A stretch of 64,000 nucleotides of DNA from Pollenia angustigena (GCA_930367215.1 OV884059.1:9014945-9078944), one strand, 5' to 3'; shown: positions 1 to 11,764, numbered from the stretch's first letter. The notes: a model not told the origin generated them from the sequence alone. Made by a program: numbers and translations.

Positions 1-133
1 TACCAATTTTTTTTCTATTTTTAAATTCCAAAATTGATTTTTTTCAAAAAAATACATACATACTTAAAAAATTTAAACATTTTACTTTTATACGAAATAT
101 TCAGTTTTCGGTCTTTAATTCTTAATAAAAATT
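1..133. other. AT-rich sequence, nothing recognised
   Basis: Low-complexity A/T-rich DNA with no open frame, repeat or motif that I can assign. Confidence 0.5.
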
Positions 134-276
134 AACAGCCTGTTCAACGATTTCGAACGTTAACGTTCGCATAGAATATTACATTTAAAACAAAAACAAA
201 TTTTCGAATTTTGTTTTTGTTTTAAATATAATTTTCTATGCGAACGATGACGTTCGACATCGTTAAACCGGCAGTT
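134..276. repeat. Imperfect hairpin repeat (MITE-like)
   Basis: Two arms of about 65 bases face each other around a short centre (TTTTCGAA). The left arm begins AACAGCCTGTTCAACGAT and the right arm, read in reverse complement, begins AACTGCCGGTTTAACGAT. Both arms contain CGAACG and GTTCGCATAGAA, then TTTAAAACAAAAACAAA. The arms differ at a handful of positions. No coding potential. I see no clear target-site duplication, so the class is open. A foldback MITE is the simplest reading. Confidence 0.6.
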
Positions 277-1020
277 ATTTTCATAAATTCCTGAAATATT
301 CGAAAATAATTTTTTGAATTCTTTAAAATTTCTTTATTTTTTATTTTGTAAGTGATTTTCTTTAAACAATTTTTAAATATTATTCTGTTTTTACGGTTCT
401 TAAATTAAAAACATCAACTAAACATTGATGTTCGAAAATTGTTTGTAGGTTCGAAACTAGTCTATAGAACTCCAGGTTTGCAAATAAGTTAAATTCTCCT
501 TTAATTTCCTTGGTTTTTTTTTAGAAATTTGAATTTAATTATTTAAAATTCTAACAATTTTCTCAATGTTGGAGCTTTTTTGAAATTAAATTCAAGAAAA
601 TTTGGTTTTTGTTATGTATTTGGAAAACTTTAAGCATTGAAAAATTATATTTAGAAATAAATTGAAATTCAAACCGCTTTAAAATTGTCCTTCTATTTCA
701 CCTATTTATTTTAGTTTTCATATAATTTTTACTATTTATTTGCTTAAAGTAAATTGACAATAACTCTTAAATGGCATTTGTTATCATCCATATACTCGTT
801 TATACTTCAACATGAATATTTTGTTTGTTTTACCATTCAATAGTTTATTCATAAGACAGAACAGTGGAGCAAAATTAAGAGATAAAACAATTAAAAAATA
901 TTGATACGAATTAAAATTTTATTTAAACAAAGTATTTAAATATTTAGGATTTTGAAATTTAAATGAATTTCAAAATCTAACAATCCTATGATCGAATTTA
1001 AAAGAATAACCTCTTAACCT
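277..1020. other. AT-rich sequence, nothing recognised
   Basis: No gene, repeat unit or recognisable mobile-element end was found in this stretch. Confidence 0.5.
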
Positions 1021-1480
1021 CTTCGAGACTATACACTTAGCTATAATCTATAATACTGACTTTTTGACTACTGACTATTGACTAGAATCGAAAGTACGAG
1101 AAAAAAACAATACTCAAATGTTAAAATACTTTAAAGGGATTTTTCATGATAACCAGTCCAGGACCGAACTCCCGTGGTGCCCTAATCAACCTCTTAGAAA
1201 GGCAGACCTGCCAATTTTGCTTCCGCCAAATAACAGATGCAACACCTTAACGTTAAATATTTTAAGGATATATCCCTAAAAACCCTTTGGGAGTCACTGA
1301 ACTACAGTCAGGACTTGAGACAACATCATAGTCGAGGCTATAGACTACACTGTAGCCGAGTCTTAAGGTAAACTATGGGTGACAATGTACGCTTAACTTT
1401 TAGCAAGATTTTACTCTAAACTCTAATACCGATTATGAACTAATCTATAGACGAGACACTTGACTAATAAACTATATTTG
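1021..1480. repeat. Decayed GACTATAG-type minisatellite and GC-richer patch
   Basis: Scattered copies of CTATAGACT, GTCGAGGCTATAG and CTATAGACGAGAC resemble the clean 24-bp minisatellite at 8.77-9.54 kb. Between about 1140 and 1320 lies a patch with more G+C than its surroundings and no usable frame. It may be an old mobile-element fragment, but I cannot name it. Confidence 0.4.
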
Positions 1481-1489
1481 AATCTTAAG

Positions 1490-2045
1490 GCTTAAATATA
1501 ATTAAGACTAAAAAGCCTAAATTTATAAAAGCTCACATTTATAAAATCTTTCTTTTACAAATTATGGTTTATTAAAAGCTTTTTTTACAAAACTTTATTT
1601 AACAAAACTTTTACTTGTGAAAATTTGCCTTTATAAAATTTGTAAAAGCTTTTTTATAACAATAAGTTTATTTAGGCATGGTAATCATCAAAGTTTAAAC
1701 TTATTAAGGCTTTTATTAAGCGATAAACTTTAATTAAAAGCTTTTGCATATACATAAGCATAAAGCTTAAAGGTATGAAAGCTTAAATTATTAATAGCTT
1801 TATTCTTTAAATTTTTTATTAAAAAATGCTTTACAAAACTTTTATTTATTACAGCTTTTTTTTATAAATCTTTTAAAGCTTTTTTTAATAAAAAAAAGAA
1901 GTTATTTAGGTTTGTTAAGAGAATTAAATCATAGAAATGTATGTTTTTTAAAGCTTTTAATTAAAAAAAAATATTGTTAAAAGCTTGAATATAAAGCTTT
2001 TTAATTTTAAAGCTTTTATGATATAGAAAAAAATGTTTTCTACCT
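1490..2045. repeat. Decayed AAAGCTTTT-rich tandem repeat
   Basis: The motif AAAGCTTTT (a HindIII site in A/T flanks) recurs every 20 to 40 bases, separated by TTATTAAA-like sequence. The same style of repeat returns at 47.2-48.7 and 51.6-53.6 kb. Period is irregular, so this is an old simple tandem array. No coding potential. Confidence 0.6.
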
Positions 2046-2910
2046 AATTTTTTTACCTAAATTTTTACCCACTGTTTAATGCATAAATATAAAACTAAAG
2101 TATCGACATCATCATCATCATCCTCAATCTTTATCGTCATCGTTACCATTAACAATCTAAGCAAACAAAAACAACAACTATTTATCTTTACTTTCGAATT
2201 TCGAATATTTACAATAAACACAGCACAACCACTTAGTTTATGTTCACAATTGTTTTGCCAACAACCATTTTTTTTTTTTTTTTGCCTAGAAATAAAGCTT
2301 TTCATGTTCCATTTGTCTTACAAAAATAAACAACCAATTTTTCTTCAATGGCTTTTCATTGGCCTGAAACTTACTTCTTTAGCCACTCTGCTTTTTTTCG
2401 AATTTATTGCCTTCCAGCTAAAATTTATTTCTGCTTTCTCTTATTTTTAGAATTTCTTGAAAATAGAATCTTCGTTTTAAAATCTTTTTTTTTGTTTTAT
2501 TATTATATTTATTTGTTCTTATATTCCCGGATAATTTAGGTGTAAATACTTCAAATACATTTTTTTTTCTTTTTGGAAAAAAAAATTAAGGGCAGACAAA
2601 GAAAATATTGTGTAGATTTCATAAATTCAATTATCCTTGGGCTGGAAAAAAATGTTTGTTAAGTGAGAGAAGAAAGTAAGTGGAAGTTAATTTGTTTGAG
2701 ATTAGAAAGATTAAAAAAAAACTTAAAAGTCTTTTAATGTATTGAATTTTGAAAAGATTAAAGAAATGGTATAGAATAAGGAAACACAACTTAAAGCTGG
2801 CAATTTAAATATTGCTGAGAAAAAGGAGATTAAATTTGAAGCTAATGTAGAAATAAATATTTAGAACTCCATATAACCATTACTTTTACAATGCCTTACA
2901 ATTATTTACT
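2046..2910. other. AT-rich sequence with simple repeats
   Basis: Contains an ATC run near 2107-2123 and a T run near 2268-2283. Overlapping frames on both strands here are low-complexity and are not taken as genes. No mobile-element end is visible. Confidence 0.5.
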
Positions 2911-3040
2911 ATTTAATTCCCTAAGATACTCCCGCGAAGCTTTTCGCTTGTCTGCAGGAAACCAGAGTCTCTGGTGGGAATCGAACCCGCAACCCCGGCG
3001 CTGATAGACTAGCTTTCTACCAGCTAGCCTACCGGGGCAC
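2911..3040 (-). mobile_element. tRNA-derived SINE, family 1, copy 1
   Basis: Read on the minus strand, the element starts GTGCCCCGGTAGGCTAGC. This is an RNA polymerase III A-box-like segment, and a B box GGTTCGATTCC follows (complement at 2977-2987). The body continues CCAGAGACTCTGGTTTCC, CTGCAGACAAGCG, AAGCTTCGCGGG and ends near TAGGGAATTAAA. It matches 18399-18545 along its full length and 11613-11680 at its 5' part. The tRNA-like head plus a shared non-tRNA body defines a SINE. A real tRNA gene is excluded because the D-arm and anticodon-arm stems do not form a normal cloverleaf and the unit continues past the T arm. The A tail is degraded, suggesting an older insertion. Confidence 0.8.
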
Positions 3041-3416
3041 ATCCATACAATTTGAAAGGTTGCAACTATTAAAAACTACTAAAACCGCGCCAGGAGTTCT
3101 CCCTTGTGATTTAGAAAAACAGTATTGGCAAAAAACGCCAAATTATACCGCCAAATATAAAGCGTTATATTCCATCATAACAACGCTCGGTCCTTTTTTG
3201 AAAGGCTGGTGAAAAATAATTTAGAATACAGTAGTTTGAAAGATTAATAGCTTTAAAGCTTACCCCACGAACAAGCTTTTGTAAGGATGGATGCAGAACG
3301 CTCGCACTGGAATCATCTTCTCTTTAGGACAGAGTATTCCAAATTAACTTAATTCTTTTTTGGTCTCAAAAAATTATCAGTTTTTTTTAACGCGAGACAA
3401 CAAAATAGACTATTTC
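3041..3416. other. Unassigned sequence
   Basis: Slightly less AT-rich than its surroundings, with no clear frame or terminal repeat. It might be an old element fragment, but nothing specific supports that. Confidence 0.4.
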
Positions 3417-3419
3417 TTA

Positions 3420-4260
3420 AGCTAAGATCCCACTATCGGCACAATGTACCAATATTTGTCTTATTTCATGTGCCGATAGAGTGAACGGTCAATATTTTTT
3501 AATTTGCGACAATCTGTGCCGAAATTGTGCTGACTGTGGACAATCAAAATTAACCTTGATGCGCCGATAATGTGAACACTCTTTTGCACAATGTGGAGCA
3601 ATCAAATTGTTTAATATGTACCTATTTTTATCGGCCACTTGTGTGCCGATCACAGTCGCCAATCAGCGCCGATACAAGGGATGGAAAACGAATTTTTTTA
3701 AAGTGCACCAACTGGCTACTAAAATTTTACTTTTTTGAGCTTAATTGTACCAAAATTACATTTGTTTTATCTATTATTTATGTATTAAAAAGTTAAATAG
3801 TTCATTTGTACTGAAAGAAAACAATTTGCTTTAACGAAAACATTGCTGTAGTATCGATGTTGCCATCCCTACTTTGTAAACATCTGTTTACAGAACAACA
3901 ATTACAAAAAAAAAAAACAAGTGCAGTAAGTTTGAATAAAATTGAATACATTTTTAATTTTATATTAATATATTATTTAAAATTGCTAGGAAACTAGGAA
4001 TATTGAAACGGAGAATTTTGCGGATTTTTAAAGTAAAATTATGTCGCCAACAAACAAATAAACCAAAACATATGATTAAATTGGCCCAAATAACACGATA
4101 GTGTGACCGCATTGTACCGATTATTGTCGCAATTGAGTTTTGGCCGATATGAACCGAACAAAATTCTCACAATGTGCGACGATAATGGGACCACTCAAGA
4201 ATAAATTGTGCAATGTTTTTTAATGTTTGTGCTATTTGAGCCGATAGTGGGATCTTAGCT
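3420..4260. mobile_element. Non-autonomous DNA element with TTA target-site duplication
   Basis: Terminal inverted repeats AGCTAAGATCCCACTATCGG (left) and the complement of CCGATAGTGGGATCTTAGCT (right) match over about 21 bases. The trinucleotide TTA precedes the left end (3417-3419) and follows the right end (4261-4263). Three-base TWA duplications are characteristic of the PIF/Harbinger superfamily. Inside, a motif of the form GCCGATA.TGTGAAC recurs near both ends in both orientations, as expected for subterminal transposase-binding repeats. There is no transposase-like frame, so the 841-bp copy is non-autonomous. Superfamily assignment is inferred from the duplication alone. Confidence 0.75.
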
Positions 4261-4386
4261 TTAGACTTGAGACTTACTAGAATTGAGCACAGTCAAAACT
4301 ATAGACCAGATCTCGACAAAACTACTTAACCGTGCTTAAGGCGAATTAAATAAAAGGTGGCCTTATTAGCCTGCGTAACCATCAAC

Positions 4387-4532
4387 CAAGGCGAATTCAC
4401 TAGAAGGTTTGGTAAAATCAACAGCTGTTTTTTATGTCAACAAAAATTTTTTACTAGCAATATTTTTGACAAAAGGACCACAGAAGCAGTGTTTTTGTAG
4501 GGTTGACCTCACCTTCTAGTGAAATCGCCTTG
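4387..4532. mobile_element. Short MITE, copy A
   Basis: The ends are inverted repeats: CAAGGCGAATTCACTAGAAG on the left and the complement of CTTCTAGTGAAATCGCCTTG on the right. CATCAAC flanks the element on both sides, with one extra T on the right, which suggests a target-site duplication of 7 to 8 bases. The interior carries TCAACAGCTGTT and GACAAAAGGACCACAGAAGC. It is non-coding, and the class (hAT- or P-like) is only suggested by the duplication length. Confidence 0.65.
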
Positions 4533-4615
4533 TCATCAACTGTACAAAGGCAAATTAGCTATCCAAAACTCGAAAAGTCAAAATTTGTTTTTTAATATCC
4601 TGCGTAAGCATCAAC

Positions 4616-4768
4616 CAAGGCGTATTGACCAAAAGGTGGGTGGGGTCAAATCAACAGCTGTTATTTTTATATAAAACAAAATTTTTTTACTAGTAATATT
4701 TTTGACAAAAGGACCACAGAAGCAGTGTTGTTGTAGGGTTTACCTTACCTTCTAGTGAATTCGCCTTG
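4616..4768. mobile_element. Short MITE, copy B (tandem with copy A)
   Basis: Same family as 4387-4532, with the same interior GACAAAAGGACCACAGAAGC and the same right end. The host flanks are also shared (CCTGCGTAA.CATCAAC on the left, CATCAACT.T.CAAA.GCAAATTA on the right). The pair therefore arose by tandem duplication of a segment of about 229 bp that already held the MITE, not by two independent insertions. A possible further end-like sequence (AAGGCGAATT) sits at 4338-4347. Confidence 0.65.
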
Positions 4769-6060
4769 TCATCAACTCTGCAAATGCAAATTACTCGAAG
4801 TGTTAAAAACTGTTTTTGCTTTCATGTTGGCTTACATTAATTTTATTGTGCGTCTTTAAAACTGCTTAAAAAATGTGTAAAAATTCTTGAGAGATTGCTG
4901 GTACCAGGCGAATTGTGTGTTGTTTTTATAATTCACCTTGACCGTGCTTTTTTCTCATTAGATCTCACACCTACGGTACAAGCACATCTTGAAAAAAACC
5001 AATCACTCTCGCTCACAAAGGCGTCACGAGACAGAAAATGCTGCCCTCTTTGCATTTTTGTTTTGATCACGTAATTTATGTTTTACCTGTTTTTACACAT
5101 TGCCACTTCATTACCGAAAAACGCTTTCATTATCTCGCAAATGATTTGGGCATTTTTCTAACATCACACTTTTTTAATCTCTGTATGCATTGTGCTCTCG
5201 CTTGAGCTTTCACAAAAGACGGTTGGGTTATCGCTTGTTGCTTGCATTCAATGTTACCATTTTAGTATTTTTTTATGATTTTTTTATAACACGTTTGTAT
5301 AATGTTCTAAAATAAAGTAAATGTGGTACAATCAAATAAATTTATTTAGTTTAAGAGATTTACGAACAATTATAAAACCCATCTGGCAACACTTCTTACA
5401 TTAATTTTTGTTTTCCCAAATACCACAAAAATATTATAATATGATTGTTTGCTGGGCTCTGCTAAAGACTAGACAAAAGTTGAAACTACAGATTAAGGAC
5501 AAGTCAAAACAAAAGAATATGCAGTACTCGAGACTTTCTTATAGCCTATGTTCGAGATATATAGTCAAGACTTTAGACTTTTCTATAGTCATGACTGTAA
5601 ACTGTAGATTTTCTTTTTGTCATAATTTAAATTTTCTCCTTCATTTGCTTTAGTTATGTAACACAACTCCTCCCCAAACTTTATCTCATTCATTTCGCCC
5701 TCTCCCCACCAAAAAAAAAAAAAAATATCCTCTGACTTCAGCGAAAATTACTTGAATCGCCTGTGGGCTATTTAATAGGCCGGAAATTTCAACAATCGGA
5801 AATGTAATGACAGTTTGATAAATTGAGTGTTTTTTTGTTTCTTTTAAATGCTCTGCATGTTGTATTTTGTTTTTCTTCCATTAACGTCGATAGGGAAATT
5901 CAATTAATATGTTATTGGCTGTATTGGATTTTTTTTTTTTGTGGCCAAAGAATTCCGTAGTCTCCAAAAACTATTGGGGATGTTTTCATTTTTAAGTGCT
6001 TTAAACTGCGGGATAGTAATTACTTTTTTTCATTTACATGCGTAAGAAATGAAAAATATG
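4769..6060. other. Unassigned sequence with simple repeats
   Basis: Between about 5465 and 5610 there are decayed copies of the GACTATAG-type motif (ATATAGTCAAGACTTTAGAC, CTATAGTCATGACTG). An A run lies near 5711-5726. No gene or bounded element was found. Confidence 0.4.
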
Positions 6061-6079
6061 TCAAGGGAGGACTTTGATT

Positions 6080-7800
6080 TGGTTTTGCAATGTTTTAGAG
6101 ATATTTTGAAGATTTTAAAGGGGATTGAAGAAGACTTTAATTTGTATAATGGAATTATAAGTAAATTAGCAGCAAAAGTGCAAAAATGTTAATAAGTTTG
6201 TTGGAAAAGTGATTAAAAAGGAAATTATTTTTTTTGAAGATATTTTGGAGATTTAAAGGGGATTTTAATTTGTGTAATAGAATTGTAAGATAAAGATACT
6301 TAGCAGCAAAAGTGTAAAAAGTTAAATATTTTTATTGGAAAAATGATTACGAAGTGGATTATTTTTATAACACTACAAAGAAAAAACTTTTTGAAAAGTT
6401 CGAAGGACCATTTTTTTTAATGGAATATTTATTGAACTAGCAGCAAAATTGCAAAAAAATTTAATACGTTTGTGGGAAAAATTATTATAAGCAAAATTAT
6501 TTTTAAAATATTGCAAACAATATTAAGCTTTTATGTTTAAAGAGTTCGAAGGAGCATTTTTTTAATGGAATAATTATTTAATTAGCAGCAAATTTACAGA
6601 AATTTTAATTTGTTTGTTGAAAAAATGATTATAAACTAAATTATTTTTAAAGCATTGCAAAGAAATATTGAGCTTTAATGTTTAAAAAGTTCGAAGGACC
6701 ATTTTTTTAATAGAATATTTATTGAATTAGCAGCAAATACAGAAATTTGGAGATGTTTGTTGGAAAAATGATTATAAACTAAATTATTTTTAAAACACTA
6801 CAAAGAAATATTGAGCTTTAATGTTTGAAAAGTTCGAAGGACCATTTTTTAATGGAATAATTTTTTTAATTAGCAGCAAAATTAAAGAAATTTGAATAGG
6901 TTTATTGGAAAAATTATTATAAACGAAATTATTTTTAAAGCATTGCAAAGAAATATTGAGCTTTAATGTTTGAAAAGTTCGAAGGACCATTTTTTAATAG
7001 AATATTTATTGAATTAGCAGCAAATACAGAAATTTGAAGATGTTTGTTGGAAAAATGATTATAAACTAAATTATTTTTAAAGCATTGCAAAGAAATATTG
7101 AGCTTTAATGTTTGAAAAGTTCGAAGGACCATTTTTTTAATAGAATATTTATTGAATTAGCAGCAAATACAGAAATTTGAAGATGTTTGTTGGAAAAATG
7201 ATTATAAACTAAATTATTTTTAAAACTCTACAAAGAAATATTGAGCTTTAATGTTTGAAAAGTTCGAAGGACCATTTTTTTAATGGAATAAATTTTTAAT
7301 TAGCAGCAAATTTACAGAAATTTTAATATGTTTGTTGGAAAAATGATTATAAACGAAATTATTTTTAAAACACTACAAAGAAATATTGAGCTTTAATGTT
7401 TGAAAAGTTCGAAGGACCATTTTATTAATGGAAAAATTAGGAAATTAGCAGCAAAATTACAGAAATTTTAATATGTTTGTGAGAAAAATGATTATAAACT
7501 AAATTATTTTTAAAACACTACACAGAAATATTGAACTTTAATGTTTGAAAAGTTCGAAGAACCAGTTTTTTAATGGAATAATTTTTTAATTAGCAGCAAA
7601 ATTACAGAGATTTAAATATGTTTGTTGGAAAAATTATTATAAACGAAATTATTTTTAAATCACTACAAAGAAATATTGAGCTTTAATGTTTGAAAAGCTC
7701 GAAGGACCATTTTTTTAAGGAATAATTATTATATTAGCAGTAAAATTACAAAAATTTTAATATTTCTTTTTGGAAAAATGATTGTAAAGGGCATTCTTTT
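6080..7800 (+). repeat. Satellite array, unit of about 144 bp
   Basis: At least ten clear units follow head to tail. The marker GTTCGAAGGACCATTTTT recurs at about 6399, 6543, 6689, 6833, 6978, 7119, 7262, 7408, 7551 and 7697, steps of 141 to 147 bases. Each unit also carries TTAGCAGCAAA, TTTGTTGGAAAAATGATTAT and AAATATTGAGCTTTAATG. Two more divergent units precede it from about 6080. Divergence is low in the centre (about 6690-7420) and higher at both edges, the usual pattern for an array homogenised by unequal exchange. Open frames on the minus strand are created by the repeat and are not genes. Confidence 0.9.
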
Positions 7801-8765
7801 TTAAACACAAAAAAAAATGTGAGCATTAATTATTTTTAAATGTTTATATGTATGTAGAAGAGCAATTTGCTTAAATTTCTTCTTAGATTCACATTCAATA
7901 TACGTATCTATGCAATAAGCACTATTTTGGGTTCTCTTTTCTTTTTTCTTTCAAATTTGTTTTTACTTAAAATTTTTAAAAGTTCTAGAAATATAATTTT
8001 CCTTAAAGCTTTTTCATTTTTTTGATAACTTTAATTTACCTTGTTTATATTGTTGTCACTTAAGCTGTTTTACTATATCTTGTCCTTCTGGTACCATAAT
8101 TTTTAACTCAACTAATCTCTGTCATCTATCTCTCTTCTTCTTCCACTTCACTTTTTATTTATTTAAAGTTTTTTTTTTGTTGCCATTTATAGCGATTTGA
8201 ACATCCCAGCAAAGAAAATAATTATGACAAAAGATGAACTAGTAGGAATTTTAGCATCATCAGGCTGACTTATTTTGAAACTGCAAATTTTGTTGTTGTT
8301 GCTAGAGTTGAAGTACAAAAGTTTTCCTATTTCCATTTAAAAAAATTGTATAAAATTTAACTTTAAATACACAGAAATTACTTTTATTTTAAAAATTTAC
8401 TTTGCTATTGGGGAAAAATGTGTATATGTATCACTATTTTGCTGGGTTATTTTTTATAATTCTTCATTTTTTTGTGTAAAAATTTCGTCGTCGTTTGTTG
8501 TTTCTTGTTAAACATTTATTTTAACTAAACTCTTTGAGCCAAAAAATAAAAGACTAAATGGAAAAAACTAACCCAGCTAATCTTCTGCAACAATAGCAAC
8601 AAATTCAGGAGAATTATTTATATAAAAAATAATGCTTTTGTGGCATACAACATCTATCCAAACAACAACAAAGAAATGTGCTACAAAATGTACAAAAAAA
8701 AAAGAACTAAATGTTACACCTGTGATTAAAACAGGAGAAGCGGAAATATTTAAAAAGGAAAAGCA
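7801..8765. other. AT-rich sequence, nothing recognised
   Basis: Contains T runs and GTT/CAA-type simple sequence near 8290 and 8640. No gene or bounded element seen. Confidence 0.5.
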
Positions 8766-9535
8766 AAAACGAGAGAATCTCGATTAGTCTTTTGCCGTGA
8801 CTATAGCTAAGTCTTTCGACTATTGATATTGATAAGCGTATATACTCGACTTGACTCGATTAGTCAAAAGTCTCGTCTATAGAATAGTCTATAGTCCCGA
8901 CTAAAGTCTGAAGTTTTTATTATTTTATAGTATCGACTATAGATAAGTCTCTAATCTCGATAGATAAGTATCTAGTCTCGGCTATAGTTTAGTCTACAGT
9001 ATCGACTACAGATAAGTCTCTAGTCTCGACTATAGGTGAGTCTCTAGTCTCGACTTTAGATAAGTCTCTAGTCTCGACTATAGGATAGGCTATAGGCTCG
9101 ACTATAGGAAAGTCTATAGTCTCGAATATAGGATAGTAAATATTCTCGATTTAAGATTAGTCTATAACCAGATTATAGATTAGGGTATAGTCTCGAATAT
9201 AGATTATAGATAAGACTATAGTCTCGACTATAGATAAGTCTGTAGTCTCGAATTTAGATTAGTCTATATTCTCGACTATAGATTAGTTTAAGTTTCAACT
9301 ATGGTCTAAACTAAAGATTAGACTTGAGTCTCAACTATAGATTAGTAAATAGTATAATCTTTCTATTGATCTATATTCTGGTCTTAACATTATTATATAG
9401 TCTTGACTATAAGTATATGCTCTTAACCATAGAAGAGTCTATTTTCTCGACCATTGAAAGTCTCTAGTCTCAGCAACAGATGAGTCTATAATCTCGACTA
9501 CCATTTGTCTGCAATCTCGACTGTAAGTCTGCAGA
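8766..9535. repeat. 24-bp minisatellite (GATAAGTCTATAGTCTCGACTATA type)
   Basis: From about 9005 to 9290 the unit repeats cleanly every 24 bases with variants such as GATAAGTCTCTAGTCTCG followed by ACTATA. The flanks to 8766 and 9535 hold decayed copies. The unit contains the self-complementary pair TATAGTC / GACTATA, so the array can form many small hairpins. Decayed copies of the same motif occur at 1021-1480, 4262-4310 and 5465-5610. Confidence 0.85.
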
Positions 9536-10080
9536 ATAGCTTAATTTCAATTTCAATAACCAGCGTTATAATACCCGTCTAAAACACGCGGCAGAGATAG
9601 ATAAACTGCTTATTTTTTTTTATCGTCATCATAATCCTCATCTTCTATGTCCTAATATTTAAAGCTTGGCACCATTGTCTAGTTTAAGTTTTATGTAGCG
9701 TTATAAACGAACTAATGTTTTTTAGTTTTCTTTTTTTTTTGCCTTTTTTGTTGTTTTTGTCATCGTAGTTTTTTTTTTTTTTGCTTATTGTGTTGTACTT
9801 CTTCAGGGTTTGTTAACTTGGCTTAGTAGGTTTCACCTAGAATCTATGGTTGGCAGCTAAAAGATACATTACAATACAAAACTGCAACAATTACAAAGGC
9901 AACAACAACAACAATACATGGAACATAAACTAATATATAGAATAAAGGATACTTTAAAGGATTTAAGGTGATACTTGTTTGAAGGAAAACATAAAATACA
10001 GATAAAAATAGAAATTAAGTTTTCGGAGGAACATTTTAGAAAAAAATTATTATTACGGTTTTTGTTAAAGTTTAAAGATT
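9536..10080. other. AT-rich sequence with simple repeats
   Basis: T runs near 9730 and 9770 and an ACA run near 9903-9912. No gene recognised. Confidence 0.5.
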
Positions 10081-11041
10081 AATAAAAGGTTTATTATTAA
10101 GCTCAGCTGGCAGCAGTATGCGTATTATAGAGAAGCCATCGAGAGATATCGCAAGATTTATCTTTCTCATTTATAATCGGACGTCCATGGAGTTCTCCGG
10201 AATAGAGATATGGCAGCGGACTAGAGGAGCATGTAGTGTCAATATTCTTTCCTCGGACATTAAAAATCTATGAACGTGCATGCATACAACAAACATCCGA
10301 AATGACAAAGCTCTTAAATATTTCGGATTCCTTGAGGCTGGGGTGCTCACTGGTGAGTAGCATACCGGTCTGACTATTGGCGAGGTCTCCGTTAGTAAGC
10401 CTTTTTAAAAAATACTTGCTGAATCCCGTGGACTTAAAAGATTGTCTTGTTCTTGCTTTGGGTAAAAGGAGTATCATTATTCGTAGGGGAGCCTATGTAG
10501 AGTAGGTACCTGCTTCGATGCTTTTATCACTCCTCGGTGCTGTTCCTATTCAACAGAAGGTGCTTTGAATCGATCTAGCAGTGGAGGCTACCGCTCCTAA
10601 ACAAAGGGCGAGAGCATATTGTTTGTCGGGTTGTGCACTCAAATTGCAGCCTTTATATTAAAACTTAAACTCGCATACACAGAGGCAATTGGTTAATTCA
10701 TATATGAATCACCAAGTAGTTTAGATCCACCATGAGATTAGGCCATAGTGCAGGTGCTCATGTAAATCAAAACCATATTTGTGTTAACGAGGGGTACAGG
10801 AGTCGAACGATCTATGCATTTCTTGAGCTATATCCCGACATTAAGAGGTTGAGTACATAAAAATAGAGCAGGCTGGGCCATGCCAATCGAATGAGTCCAA
10901 TCGTTCTAAACAGAGAAGGCTGATACTCTACTAGAAGGACCTGGTAAAAGAAAACAACCAGATCCTTGGTATAACAAATTGGAAGGAGCACACACAAGAC
11001 CGAAGTGTTCAGTATTAGTCTAATACTTATCTAGACTGTAC
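10081..11041 (+). pseudogene. Decayed mobile-element patch, possibly LOA/R1-type non-LTR
   Basis: This stretch is clearly richer in G+C than its surroundings, and its frames are broken by stops on both strands. On the plus strand, 10558-10620 translates to IDLAVEATAPKQRARAY. This resembles the P-L-D-x-x-(I/V)-x-x-x-A-A-K-x-A-x-R segment between the reverse transcriptase and RNase H domains of LOA/R1-type non-LTR elements. The rest is too degraded to align by eye. Open minus-strand frames at 10268-10477 and 10812-10997 show no family signature. Weak call. Confidence 0.3.
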
Positions 11042-11764
11042 TACACTTAAAAAAAATGCTTCATATATTTAATGAATCATTTTCATAAAAAAATGTTCCT
11101 TGGGTAAATGAAAATGTTCATTGTCTTAATGTAATTTCATAGTTATAATGAAGTATTATCATTAAAATCGCTTCATTGGATTTCGTAATTACGTTAAAAA
11201 TTTTTATTGGATATATGAAAACTTAAGTTTGTCCAAGTTAAACAAGAAATTTTAATTGGGAACATAAAAAAACAATACACAAACATAACTTTATTCATAA
11301 ATTAATACAAAATTATAGTTTCCTTAAAAAATGTTTAATTGTTAATTAAAAAAATGTAAGATTTAATGATTTCATACATCTAATGTAATATGCCATTAAA
11401 TTTATGAAATCAAAAATTTTTTTATAAAAGCAACATATTTCAATAATGCTTTCATAATTTTAAATTTTCATTATGACAATGAAAAATTTCATTATAGTAA
11501 TGAAACAAAAACTTTCAATCCACGTTGTTGTTGTTGTTATGGACAATTTAATCTCATATTTACGATCTTAATTGAGTAAAAAACTTGGTTTTTTTTATCC
11601 AAAAACTACACTGCCCCGGTAGGTTAGCTGTAGTGAGCTAGCACCGAGGTTGCGCGATCGATTCCCGCCAGAGAGAGAAAAAAAAATAAAAAATAAAAGA
11701 AAATAAGAAAAAATAAAAAAAGGAAAAAAATTTTTTTTTTTGCGAAGAAAATTCTTTCAGTGTA
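11042..11764. mobile_element. TA-flanked MITE-like element, family X, copy 1 (hosts a SINE)
   Basis: The left end reads TA-CACTTAAAAAAAATGCTTC and the right end reads TGCGAAGAAAATTCTTTCAGTG-TA. They correspond, swapped, to the ends of 43104-44176, so this copy lies in the opposite orientation. TA on both sides suggests the Tc1/mariner-type TA duplication. The interior is full of ATTAATGAAA / TTCATTA words, and a truncated SINE of family 1 lies near the right end. No transposase frame. Confidence 0.65.
11613..11680 (+). mobile_element. tRNA-derived SINE, family 1, truncated copy 3
   Basis: GCCCCGGTAGGTTAGCTGTAG, then TGAGCTAG and a slightly mutated B box (GATCGATTCCC), matches the first 60 bases of the other two copies. 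The non-tRNA body is missing. An A-rich stretch with scattered T and G follows to about 11730 and may be the tail. It sits inside the TA-flanked element 11042-11764, so it inserted after that element. Confidence 0.7.

Noticed and set aside
6790..7132. Repeated minus-strand frames of about 65 residues with near-identical N-termini
   Set aside because: They are created by the 144-bp satellite being read in one phase. Neighbouring units carry frame-breaking changes and there is no domain.
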